Positions 21,585 to 33,317 of a DNA stretch of 64,000 bases are shown here, one piece after another (the first letter of the stretch is position 1; each line of letters starts with the position of its first letter). Made by a program: the position numbers and the translations under genes. This DNA comes from Limnoperna fortunei. Lineage: Eukaryota > Mollusca > Bivalvia > Mytilida > Modiolidae. The notes below the pieces were generated by a model. It had not been told where the DNA came from, searched no databases, and saw nothing but the letters and a program-made list of their open reading frames with translations. Location: the NCBI GenBank assembly GCA_944474755.1, contig OX104112.1, positions 94,315,756 to 94,379,755 of the forward strand. The letters run 5' to 3'.

Positions 21585-22714
21585 ATTGTGGATAGAAGTA
21601 ACTACATTATTGTAGCTAAGTAGTAACATACAAAAGATAATGCGTCTACTTGTGTACCTGCGTTCAGATAATGTGTTGTTATTTTATCATTTATTTTATC
21701 TTAAAACAGTTATCAAAGCTAACCGTGCATCATGGTAATCAACATGGAGGAGAAACACACAAGATATATCTGCCTATACAAGATCTGTATAGAATACAAA
21801 ACGTATAACATGAAAGTTAAAAAAACTATCAGACGAGGTTAATTCAATTTTAGACTAACTGCATTTACCTAAAATAATTGTTGAGATAAAGGTAATCCGA
21901 ATGCCAAATGTCAATCTTTACTGAAACGATACCGAGCCTACCAGAATTATCAATTCATTCTTAGTTTTGTGCCGTTGCAGATCCACTTCAAAATTGACAA
22001 AATTATCTCAGTTTTTTTCAACCTATATTAGTAGTTGTTTCTAATATAATATATGTTTTTCAAAATCTTAACAACCCCTTGTATTCAGCAGTAACCGTTA
22101 CGACTGGACAATATACTGGAACATTTGGATAAAAATAATATCTCTAATCTAATGCAGTTGCAAAAAGAGATAATAGTTAACTTTCACGTTCTATATATAT
22201 TTAAGAATTGAAAATACCAATATTCCCCTTTTGGGGTACACGTGAGTGTATTGTTCTCCGAAAGAAAACTCTCGGATTTATGGTATTCGTCGAATAGAAG
22301 TTAGATGTGCATGTATTTTATGCGTTATGCACAACTATAGACGCTCATTTAAAAGCTATTTCTTTATAATTATGTTGTCATGGGTGATAAGTCCGACCTT
22401 AAGTAAAATTTAAAAATAACACTCACAGTTATGGTTCCAGCTATTATGTCATATCTGGATGCCACCATTAATCAATATTTTATACAGCTAAGCAAGCAAG
22501 GTAAATAATAATAAAAACAGTAATTCAAAGCAAACTAATCAGATTATAATCTTACAACAAATACGTACATACAAATAACATAAATCACATGATCGACTAT
22601 ATATAATAATCATTTTAATATGTATGTGACAATCGTAATGTGTTGAAAGATGGATGGAGTTCACGTCCACAACAACATTTATTTATCTGATTGTGCTTTT
22701 ATGGACAATTACAG
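21585..22714. other. Leader-intron DNA ahead of gene B
   Basis: AT-rich, no repeat partner or supported frame found. Confidence 0.4.
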
Positions 22715-22715
22715 A

Positions 22716-25700
22716 ATGAAGCGAAACAAAGTAACGCCATTATCGGCACATTCACATCAAAACCGAATGTTTCCAATCACGACCTTGATGATTTTTGGTG
22801 GTATACAGATAGGATTAGGAGTTGTTTCTTGTGTTCTGAGTCTTGTCGGATTTATAATAGATGTTACAAGCGAAGACTGTGAGAAATACGTCAGCAACGA
22901 TTATTTATATGACGAATGTAAAACCTGGTCTTTAGCATACTTGACTGCATTAGATCTCGCCTGTTTAATTTTTTCTGGATGGGTAAGTTTTAATTTAGCA
23001 GTAGCATAATATATAAGGAAACATAAATCTATCCGTTTCAACTATTAATAAAACTGTGAGATGGTTGTGAGTTGAGTTTTAAAAAAATACATATCTGTTA
23101 AATTTCTAAACTTATATTGTGTATAAGTGATAAAAGGATGTTGCAGGTATCGTCTTATCTTACTTATGCAGTTCAATATTTAATAAAATTTCATTTACAA
23201 AAGAACTGAAAATCTATTATCATTAATATTAATATATCCTACTCAATTGTGTATTAAGAATGCTAGCATTCCCAATTGTGAGTTTGTTACAACGAAAACC
23301 TTTGCTGGAATCAATCTAATATCTTTAAAGTGCACATTAATGACACAATAATAATAGCTTAAAAGTGCAACAAGCTATTGGATATAAATTTACACTAGTT
23401 TTTTCTTTAGTTTATCTTGACTGGAACATTTCCATTTTTAATGACTGCTAAACAACGAAACGGCTGGAAGTGTATAGTAAGTAAATACATATAACTATAA
23501 AAAAATTTTGTTGTGTTTAAACTAAATACTCTTCGTAGAGATCATTGTCCATGTTAGTCATGACATAATTATGTAATAGTAACTTGTGTGTAGGGCCGTA
23601 TCCAGAATTACTGACTGATGAAGGACCCGATACGGACCGTTTATCTTGTTACAGCCCGAGCCAAAGGCGAGGGCTGTAACAAGATAAACGGTCCGTATCG
23701 GGTCCTTCAGAAGTCCGTAGTTCTGATACGGCCATACACACAAGTTACTATTACCTTTATTTCATTGAAAACATTAGAAAACAAACAAGTTCAATAGTAT
23801 ACAAGACAAAATGAACTTTGTTTACCTGTAATTAATCAGCATGTGTGTTAAATAATATGTTCTGTTGATATTTTACAGGTTTTACATTTTTTTAGTATTT
23901 AACAATCTATTTACATGTATTTGTGGCACATGAAAATTGGAAATTCAAATCATTTTTTTATCGGGCTGTATCACGGTTACAGCCAGGGCTGTATCAAACT
24001 TAGGGCTGTAACAGTAGATTGGATACAGCCCGTTTGCTGATACAGCCCTGCTGAGTCTTTTATTCTTAAACACATTAACTGTAGCTTAAAATACAGACTG
24101 CAAATTATCCAATGGAATGGTTTGTTACATTATTGATATGAAATAATCTTTTTTTTAACTTTTGATATAGTTGCATACCAAAATCCATATCAATAATAAG
24201 TGTACATTACATGGTACATGTGTCTGTGAAAAAAGGGGGACAAATACAAGTTATGTCTATGACAACTTAGTAGAATATCAGCATTATATTTTAAGGCCAA
24301 TGAAAAAATGTTAAATTAAAGTTAAATTAACTGTATCTGCATTTAATAAATACTATTTGTCATTTGATAAGTATATTGTCAAATAAGACATTACTGTAAA
24401 TCAGTATAGGATTTTTAAGAGGTTAGAATAGAATGCTTTTTTGCAGACAAGAAAAACTCTTATATTTGCGTTTATAATAATAGAATGCCTGATAATGCCA
24501 TCCATGTGTTTTGCTATATCGTTTCGTTTTTTCGGATAAACACAGCTTTATTACTATAGTCATTCGTTCATTTAGTTCTCAGATGAAATTATGAGACAGC
24601 AGAATTGAACGAAATCTTATAAACCAAAATTCCATTCCTGTAATTACAGAAAATCATATTTATGGCATGTTGCATCGTTGGAACACTTATCTTTATACCA
24701 GCTGTTGTTGGTTTAAGTGTGTTGGCAACCATATTTGTAAGTATTAATGTTTTAATTGCACTATGCGTATAGATTATGCAACTATTTTGTGATATGTGTG
24801 TTATTGGGTTGAAAACCAATAATATCTTGTGAAACAACCCAACTTTTGGTTTGGGCCCAATGAAAAAGATGTCAATATAAAGAATGCCAGACAAATCCAA
24901 CCGTTTATAAAATATTAATAAGTAATATGAGTAACATCAAAACGACAAACTATGTTTCATTATGTTTTATCAGAATTAAGATTGTGACTCTGTGTTAACA
25001 ATTTTATCAGGAAATGGTTTTGACAAAAGCTAAGTGTTTGTTACCAGATCCTGTCTATGTATTTTGTAATTCATTATACTGTATTTCATTATTGAACTTA
25101 TGAATAAATATGTTTAAATTAATTAACTGAAGTATACCGAGCTGCAAAACATGCAGATGTGTCTTTCTAGCAGTAAGACCAAACCTTGTCAGAACCACTC
25201 GACAGCTGATTTTCATGCTCAATCGTTTACAGTTGGGATTCTGTCATTTATAGGTGAAAATGAAATAAAGATTGCAAGTTTATGCTTAGAGCGTAAAGTT
25301 TTCTTTAGATTCAAATATTTTAATCACTATATTTTCAAGTACAAGGCCACGAAAAACGTTAACATTAAATTCTTTCCACAATATTAATGTGATTGCGTAC
25401 AAAGAGGTCAAAACTTCTGTTTTCTGTAAGATATAGTGTTACATGCGTAAAAAGGATAACTTATTAGTCAATAAATAAATTTCTATTTAACAGTTTTATT
25501 GATTATATATATAGCTGTTGTTTTTATAGCGTGCATATAATGGTGACAATGAAGCATTTGCAATGCTTCCTTCCTCTGTGGCATTAATTGGTCTTGCAGA
25601 ACTAGTTGTAGCTATTGTAACTTCTTCATACTGTTGTTGCTGTACAGATTGGAAGATGTCAGAAGTAAGTAAATGTTTAACTATTTTTAATAAATACGTG

Positions 25701-26098
25701 ATCTTTTTTCTTTTGGAGAAACAAATAAATTTTGTGCTTAAACATATCTTATCAATCAGCTTGCAACTGGTTCTCTTCAATCTATTTTCACTGTTGGTAA
25801 ACATTGACTACACATAGAACTTCTGGAGAGACAACATCCACCTAGGTACAACAAACCCTTGTTTGGGTATTATAGCAGTCAACAGCAGTGATAGTTTAGA
25901 AAATTGGAAGAACGTTTAATATTGAGTTCCAGTAGCAGCGGGTGAAAGTTCAACGGATATACAGAAACAACATTGAATTAGTTTGCATCAAAATGTGTTA
26001 CATGCATTTGATATTTGTTCAAATTTATTTATTAGAGTGACTACTCTACAACTACTCAACTTGGAATCAAATCAAATATGCCAATTTCTCGAATATAA
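22716..26098 (+). CDS. Gene B: MS4A/CD20-like protein with shortened tail, 5 coding exons
   Basis: Exons: 22716-22982, 23411-23476, 24650-24736, 25530-25664, 26036-26098, all phase 0, giving 205 residues. Exons 1-4 match gene A closely (IFGGIQIGLGVVS; CLIFSGW-FILTG; LAELVVAIVTSSYCCCC). The first-loop cysteines are C55 and C68. The ATG at 22716 is preferred over in-frame ATGs at 22650 and 22701 because MKRNKVTPLS aligns with the N terminus of A and an acceptor (CAATTACAG) ends at 22714. Exon 5 starts after ATTTATTAG and encodes SDYSTTTQLGIKSNMPISRI, then TAA. Beyond the stop, shifted by one base, the DNA still resembles the A tail (HQMLNVLP versus QQIPNVMT), so the tail was lost by frameshift and stops. 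The four membrane segments survive, so a short product is possible. PPAY is gone. Confidence 0.65.
23575..23753. repeat. Near-perfect ~180-bp hairpin in intron 2 of gene B
   Basis: AATAGTAACTTGTGTGT on the left pairs with ACACACAAGTTACTATT on the right, and the stems stay paired through CGGACCGTTTATCTTGTTAC to an apex AGCCCGAGCCAAAGGCGAG at 23653. The apex resembles that of the hairpin at 12516 (GAGCC then GGCGAG). Probably a MITE-like insertion. Confidence 0.8.
23945..24055. repeat. GGGCTGTA repeats and partial inverted repeat
   Basis: Several GGGCTGTA(T/A)CA motifs and their complements (TACAGCCC) are packed here, echoing the apex of the hairpin at 23575-23753. Possibly a second, decayed copy. 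Confidence 0.45.
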
Positions 26099-26861
26099 TA
26101 ATCTACATCAGATGCTGAATGTCTTGCCACAAATCCATTGGATATTTCAACACTAGAAAACCGATTAGCCACACTTAAGTGCATGGATATTCTGAACCCT
26201 TGGCCTGCTAGAAGGCAACCCAAAATGAAACACTTCAACAATAAAAGTGTTGATGAGCTCAATAGTTATTTGTTATACTAAGCCCTAATTTCAATCACAC
26301 ATTGCCAATTGTGATTGTGTGCATCGCTGAAAGATTAAATAAAAGTAATAACAAACACACGGGAAATTTTCCAGAAAGACAATCCACAAGTCAGAAAAAC
26401 CAACAAACTCCAGTTAAATGAACAATATAATGTATAAAAACTATATTATATATTTGTGGTATCAATAAAATGGGAAAAATATTTATATTCGATAGTAAGA
26501 ATCCAAAAATATTGCAATGGTTATAACAAAAAAGAAATGATATCGTCGACTTGTGTTTAACAACTAACATACACACTTTTAATGAAGTAGAACACGATTT
26601 GATGGTCTCTCTTACGGGAAATGCGAGGGAGTTGGACACATGTATTACTTGGAGGGGAATTTTTGGATTCACATAATGTTTAAATTGATCTATTTATTTG
26701 ACTTATTTTATCAATAAAAGTTTTTGAAAAATTTAACATTTTTCCAAATACATGTATTAAATTCCTGTTATAACGGAATTTCACTTCGGTTTGTTTTGTT
26801 GACTAGAAATTTTACATAGGCAACGCTAGAACACAATACGTATCTACCACCTTCAATGGAG
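26099..26861. other. 3' side of gene B, relic tail only
   Basis: The first ~100 bases hold the frameshifted remains of the B tail exon. The remainder shows no supported feature. Confidence 0.4.
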
Positions 26862-27080
26862 AAAAAAAGCAAAGAAAACCGACCGAACATCAAGAGCCGA
26901 AAGTCAATGGACAATTACAAATCCGGATATAGACAAACATATACAGCAAAACACAAATAACAGAAAAAGAGTTACTCGAACGCAATTAAAACCATGGAAG
27001 CACTCTGGTGTTCGTAGGAGTAAGCAGCGCCTGCCTTAAATTAGATACCCTAGTCTCCCTGTCTATATTTCTAGAAGAAG
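26862..27080 (-). repeat. Penelope-type element 3' tail, minus strand
   Basis: It contains, on the minus strand, the same ordered motifs as 40400-40640 (TATATCCGGATTTGT, CGGTTTTCTTTGC). It lies downstream, in element orientation, of the reverse transcriptase relic at 27360-28190, so both are probably one insertion. Confidence 0.6.
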
Positions 27081-27315
27081 GTCTAAGTAAGAGGCTGACC
27101 TTAGTGTATTGGTCTTTTATTTCAAGCTCGCTAGGGTGAATTGAATGCAAAAATCACCAAATTTAGCATTTTTGAGAGACAAAACATCATCAATATAGCC
27201 AAATGTGAAATTAATTGGTCTGGGCCAGTGTCTTTGCTTTCTTCTTCAGCAGGCCTTCTAGGAACTCCCCGTCCTAAATATATCTGAAATACTGATCGCT
27301 GGACGTAAAGCAGAC

Positions 27316-27317
<2 letters not shown>

Positions 27318-27346
<29 letters not shown>

Positions 27347-27362
27347 TAATCAATCCATCAAT
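27318..27362. repeat. AATC microsatellite
   Basis: About ten AATC-type units with minor variants, following GCTGGACGTAAA as in the repeat end at 8816-8880. Confidence 0.8.
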
Positions 27363-28190
27363 CTAGGAACTCAGTCTCATAAAGGTACAAAACAAGGCGG
27401 CGAGGAGAGGAGCACAATAAGTACACATTGGAAAACCAACGGTTTGTTGAAAAACGCCCTTTAAACATGACGAATATGTTGGCAATCAGAAAATCTAACA
27501 TTTGACGATTTGGTCTTCAGTATATTTACTATTTAATTTAGACTCATTGATGACGAAGTAAGTTCTGTCATGAATAATTACTAGGTATTTATATCGTCTT
27601 TCCGTTTTTCTGGAAAATCAGCGTTTTATAAAATCTTTTAGCCTGATTTAATCTGCATATGAGTGTCGATAAATCAATTGTTTTTATGCTGTTACATTAG
27701 GAAAGCGATTCAAACTTCAAGATTGCTATCAGGTCTTTTGAATTTTTTAACATCCACATTTTATTTATGCCACTCCTGGAGTAGAAATTGTCACTGTTGA
27801 TTTCCCGTTTTATTGTTGTTACAATATTGGTCAGGAGTTGCGATTATGTTTTAGTAGTGCACTAAGACGACCCTGCAATGAAACGCTGTTTTTATGGATT
27901 TGCGCGAAGTTTTCGAATCCAATACAAGAATGGCAGATCACAATCTTCGACTTTGATTTTGAGACCAAAGAATGCCAACACCGATTTATGATTTTTTAAG
28001 AATCTCCACTTTTGAAAGCGTAGTGAAAGTGTAAGTAGGATTGCCAATTGCACTATCCATGCCTAATTCTTTAATTAAACACTCTATATAATGATTTTTG
28101 CAGATGAAAATTATGTTGTTAGTGGCCATATCTGCTGGCACATCAACATATTTGTCATGAATGTCAGATAAAGTTTTAACAGCGTCAAGA
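27360..28190 (-). pseudogene. Penelope-type reverse transcriptase relic, minus strand
   Basis: Reading the minus strand down from 28190, with several frameshifts and stops, I find in order: KYVDVPADMATNNIIFICK, KVEDCDLPFLYWIRKL, KQRFIAGSS, YSRSGINKMWMLKNSKDL, SIKTIDLSTL, then VFQQTVGFPM and YCAPLLA near 27400. These are ordered blocks of the same RT family as the plus-strand relic at 39586 (FDFSTLFTTIPH, QQTVGIPMGTYCAPLL). The catalytic YIDD region is missing, replaced by the AATC repeat region. Confidence 0.65.
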
Positions 28191-30780
28191 TTTCTAAAGA
28201 TTAATGGACGTTAAGCTAGCAGTTAATCAATCAATATTTCTAGACCATAGAAGATTTCTTAAACTTTGGTGAACACTGGATATTGTTGTGATGTCAATAG
28301 ATCGACAATGCTTTAACCAAACTATTTTCTTAATTACAAAATAAAATTTCTACAACGGGAGAAATGAAAGTTATTTTGCAGACTTTAGTTTTGAGCATTT
28401 TACCTTAAAATGGCAAAACATTCAGGTAGCATTCATCGTGTTTTCTTTAAAAGTATGAAGAAACCACATAACAAATAAATACCCGGTATTGTTTTATATA
28501 TACAGCTGAATTTTAGGTTATAGAAGTAAAACTATCCTATCCGCTACCGGGGACGCAATAGGCAGCTCTGTGGGGCGCGCATTGAAAACTTATAGAACGG
28601 TACAAGTATAAAAAAGGAATTGTATTATTTGTATTATTAATCTGTTCAATCGCTAAAACAATATTTATTATAAAGAAGCGGGATTTCTAAAGCGAAAATT
28701 ATCTAAAAAGACATGTCACGAAAGAAAGACTTTCTTGTGTGATATATTTGATGTACATTGCACATATAATGTAATATTAAAGTATTTTAAAGATCATTTT
28801 ATGCCAATTAGTTGTTTATATATCTTTAAAGTATTTTGCTTTAAATATCAGGCGCACGATTATTTAAAAAAAAACATAAAATAAAAGACCGGATACATTG
28901 TCAATAAAAACATTTTCTAAACACAGAATCAACTGTAATACCTAAACTCCTATTACAATTCAACAAAAATGTTTATGTTTGCATTTTAATCTTCTTTTTC
29001 TTATTTCTAATTTAACGAATTCTATTATTGAATTATAATTCTTTTTTAAACAGTCGCAATATTTATAAATACCAGAATTTTAAATTCATCGCCAAAACTA
29101 CTTCTATAATAGTGTTATGATATATACGTTTAAAAAGTGCTCTAACCCATAGTTGAGAGATTATAAAAACTATATCAAATGTCTAATATACTAAACCCAA
29201 TTATTACACAATACCGATAGAAGCAATTCTTAGCTCTTATCGTTCGTATGACCCGAATTCGGGTCTCGGTTAATGAGTGTTTTTTTGTGTCTTCGTTGAC
29301 AAACCTTATTTTGCCACAGCCTTGTGAATCTCTTTTATCGGCATTGTTATATATTACTCGAAATCTCGAATCTTCTAGTTTTTAAGTGTCTTTTTCTTTT
29401 GTAAACGAACATGTCCATTTACTTGTTTGTGGCTAAACCTAGTTAGTTAGGTTTACTACATTAAACCAAAATAAGCCATTTTGGGATACCGTTAGGTCTG
29501 TGAAAGAACATCGCGTACAAATCGGATTTTGTATAAAACATGAAATTTTTTTAACTGGTATTAATAAAGTGTTCGAACTGAGAATCATCTATATGTTCCA
29601 AAACACACATTGGTGTATTAGTATTATCAGTGTGTATTTGTTCTTCCCAAATTACCTGTGATATGTTTTACCTGTTAATGACAGAAAAGTTTGTGTTATG
29701 TCATTCTAACAAAGTTTCAAGATCTTTAAACAAAAAAATCAGATGTTAAAAGTACATTACAAACCGGTATCACACGAGCATTGTTATAAGTCATTCAAAT
29801 ATCACATATTCATTACCATTGAAATGTTGTTATTATTAGCAAGTATTGAAGAGTACGGATGTTGTTGAATAAATCACATATTGATAATACAAGTAAAGTT
29901 GAAAACCTGCTGTAAGAGCTATATAGTATTACTTGATTTAGATGAAAATTTTCAACAGATAATCCGGCTTCCTCCCAAATAAAAACTTTAAAGTCACGAT
30001 ATAGCTGAACAATTGCATGCATTTAACCCCATTCAAATAGTTCAATTCAATTGTTTTATTATACTGAATAACATAGTTTCATTATCTCTTGACAAATCAG
30101 ACAAATTCATTTATAGGCATATTTGTTTTCAAACAATAGAGAGCAACAGTTTCACAATAAGCAAAAAACCTTGTCTGAAGATAATAACAATTTCTCAAAA
30201 ATTGTTCTTCATTGTGGTAGTGAAAATGTGCTTCTACTCCAAAAGTCAACTTATGTCATGTGATAAATTTTGATACGTCAATATGTGTCATAAATAACTT
30301 TTTGTAGTGGAGAATCAATTGAAATCACAGAGTCAAAAAGAACGAAAGAAAAGCAACTATAATGTAATTAGTATATATGACGTATAATAAACAGGAATAT
30401 TGAAATTATAAAACTTATGGAAATTAAAATGCATAAAATATACCCAAATTTTAATTTGTAAAAAAACTTGAATACAAATAGTGAATACTTACTGACTTTC
30501 TCTACAACATTCCAATGATTGGTTTAGTTTGAAAGGCAACTGATTAAAAGTAATTGGTGAATGGAGGGCAATGGCTATCAAGTTTAAATTTTATATCTTT
30601 TGTTTGCTTGATTAATGTTTATTAAAAATGATTCTATTTGATTGATGTAAACAAACAAATATTTCAGTTACTATGCGTACCACATACAGGAAGTTTTAAC
30701 TTAAAATGTCAAAACTTTTATCAATTATTAATTTCACGTCTTTTACTTTATTACTTTTTAACAATATTTGTGTTCACTAA
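28191..30780. other. Long AT-rich stretch, nothing recognised
   Basis: Only short chance frames. No repeat partner, splice-framed exon or RNA gene that I can support. Confidence 0.45.
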
Positions 30781-30870
30781 ATTGACCTGATCTCATAAAA
30801 CTTCCTGATCAATACTTTCTTGAGTTTAAGGTTAAAGTATTAGGTGTATCATACTACTTTATAAAATCTA
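30781..30870 (+). promoter_or_regulatory. Probable promoter of gene C
   Basis: TATAAAAT at 30860-30867 lies in a ~100-bp block that recurs at 63901-64000 (shared AACTTCCTG, TCAATACTTTC, TCATACTAC, GGACATATA in the same order). Conservation of a TATA-containing block beside the family suggests promoter duplication. Assignment to gene C, 6.2 kb away, depends on the leader exon proposed next. Confidence 0.4.
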
Positions 30871-30889
30871 GGACATATAGTTTCTGTGT

Positions 30890-30964
30890 TGCATAAAAGT
30901 TCTCGTGAATAGTGCATTCGCTATTAATGTGTGATGAATGAACTAGCTACAAACAGCAATCAAG
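30890..30964 (+). other. Putative untranslated leader exon of gene C
   Basis: It starts about 25 bases after the TATA box and ends at the donor AATCAAG|GTATGA (30964/30965). The C coding exon 1 is preceded by an acceptor (AATATTCAG, ending 37089). The intron would then hold the Tc1 element and microsatellites. Confidence 0.35.
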
Positions 30965-31869
30965 GTATGATTAACTTTAATATTTCTGTAACTTTTAATG
31001 AAATGATTTCATTACTGTTTCAATATGCTTCTTAGATAATTCTGTATTATTTTTGTTTCCTTATTGATGCACAATGGATAGGTAATTAACAGTATGCTAT
31101 CTGATACCGATTCATGGCACTAATAAACCCCACCTTTGATTGAGCCATATATGAAACAAAATAACTTTACAGACGCTGTACAACAAGAACCTATTTACGT
31201 CACAAAAATACAAGCAATATTATTCAAAATAATATAGTAGCGATTAATGTATGAATATATTGTGTAAAATAAATGAAATTAATGGTTTGGACAATTTATG
31301 GTGAACACGCTAGTCAACAACATGACATCAAAGGACATATTTGATTGGTTGGATTACCGAGAATTATGCACATTGAGCGGAAGGATAATATGCTCGTTAA
31401 CTATAGCAAAACAAAGCGATAAAATCTTAGCATCCTTTCAACATAAATTATTTACAATAAGAAAAAAGAAAAACGTTTTTTTTTAATTCTAGGAGAATTG
31501 ATCAATTATAGTGTGTTTTTATACATGTAATTAGCAGCTGTTTCTTTTTCTAGGTCCATAACAAAAGTTCTATTTCCATTTGTGTAGCATCAATACAAGT
31601 TATAATTTATATGTCAACGCGTGCCCGGGAAAATTAAACAATTTTGAAATCCAGAAGATTTCTCATCCACGTCATTGATATTGTCAGAGGTTTATTAGTC
31701 ATGTATGCTCAACGTAATTTCAATAGTCATGTAACGGTGTTATTTTAAATAGATAATGTAACGTCCGTACTATACTTTTTCTCTTAGTCTGAAAAATATT
31801 AAACAGAATGTGGTGAAAATGATTTTGAATAATTGCATGTATACTAAACCCCCCATGCGCTCAGCGTTT

Positions 31870-32420
31870 TGCTTGCATTTTTTTATTATTCCATACTGTA
31901 CCTTTATAGTGCTAAAATCCGATTTGAAAAAAATCTACACGATAGCACGTCCATATTTTATATTATGCCTTTGTTGTTGAAATATCCGAAATCGTCCTTG
32001 ACATTTGCTACGGAATTTTACATAGGAAGTCAACCATTTGAGTTTCTAAAGGGACCTAGCGTTGTTTTCAAACAGATCGTCTGCTTTCGTAACGTTCAAT
32101 GGTATTCGGACAAATCGCGAGACTTTTCCCGCCTTAACTGCAGACGACATGACCCGAAGGATTTCGAATAGATAACAATTGACTCTTCCAAACATACACT
32201 TCCGTGGTAATTTAGGTCAAACTTTACTATAGAAAAGTGCTCTATCAAAGTGAAAAAATCTGCCGCATTTCAAACCGCCGACTATCACTTGGATATAATT
32301 GTTGTTGTCAGTTTACACATTCTGTAATCTACAAAAGGAGCATAAGCTGGACCAAACGCGATAAGCAGTTTTTATTTGTCAGCTAAAAAACCGCTATATT
32401 GCCGCTTCGAAACTTACTAT
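31870..32420. repeat. Dispersed repeat; uninterrupted partner of the retroelement target in intron 4 of gene C
   Basis: This block matches 42870-43005 on its left half (TTTATTATTCCA, TTTGCTACGG, TTTCTAAAGGG, TCGTCTG) and 50788-51060 on its right half (GGTATTCGGACAAA versus GGTTATTAGGACAAA; ATCTACAAAAG; GACCAAACGCGATAAGCAG versus GACCAAACACGTTAAGCAG). Here the halves are contiguous near 32090-32110. In intron 4 of C they are separated by the 7.8-kb YR element. Confidence 0.7.
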
Positions 32421-33096
32421 AGAAGGGACGCTGCTTTTTGTTGAATAATGATTGTTAATCTTAAATCTATTGATGAGGGTTAATTTCTGACAAATTGTTA
32501 TTGCTATAATTTGCGCTATTTGAATTCATATTTCATCGCTGTAAGGCTAGTCTTTTATAATTTTTACAGCAGCTATTTTGTCAGACAAAATATTTTTATA
32601 TTTGTGGTTTTTTCTGTACTGCAGACTCAATTTATAGTAAGATAAAGTCGAGTGTGCGGTTGAAAAAAAAAGTGTACCAATTAACTCTTTTTACAGCTTC
32701 CACAGTTCCATAAAAATTCATGGAAATATTGCACACATATTGAAATTGTGCACCTGTAAATGGTTGGAGGAATTTTCCACATTTATCCGGATTTTGGAAC
32801 ATTTTCAGCAATTTCTGCAGAAGCGGTACCTACTATTTTAATCAACTCTTACGACTCTTAACTCACTTCTCTCGAAACGTCACAGAGAGATTGCATACAT
32901 ATTGAAATTGTGCACCTGCGTTATCGGTTATGGAATGAAAGAAGAATATTTTAAGATTTTCCGAGACTGTAATTTTTGTTTAGCAAATTTTACAGCCGAC
33001 TGTACCTATTTTGTGTAATCAACTACTCAGTTTTTAATGGTTTTCAGTTCAAATCGCCGAAAAAAGTAGCAGGAATGTGTGTAGGTCTTGAAGATG

Positions 33097-33317
33097 TTTG
33101 TTTTCTTGTTTCTTTGAATGGTGTTTAACGCCACTTTGAGCAGTTCTTAGCTATGTCGTGGTGCCCAGTTTTTATTGTGGTGGAATCCGGAGTAGAGGAG
33201 AAAACACCGACCTTCGTTATAACACTGGCAATCCTTGTCAATAAAGTAAAGATTCGAGTGCACCCTGCCCGTAGTGATACTCAAACAGGATCAATAGTAA
33301 ACGAAGTACCTACGATA
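33097..33317 (-). mobile_element. tRNA-derived SINE, minus strand, broken by or abutting a Tc1 element
   Basis: It starts with TTCTTTGAATGGTGTTTAACGCC (minus strand: the GCGTTAAACACCA tail) and shares body motifs with the copies at 3528, 4372 and 4768 (GGCAATCCTTGTC, ATTCGAGTGCACCCTGCC, GATCAATAGTA). The tRNA A box expected next is missing, and the Tc1 inverted repeat starts instead. Confidence 0.6.
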
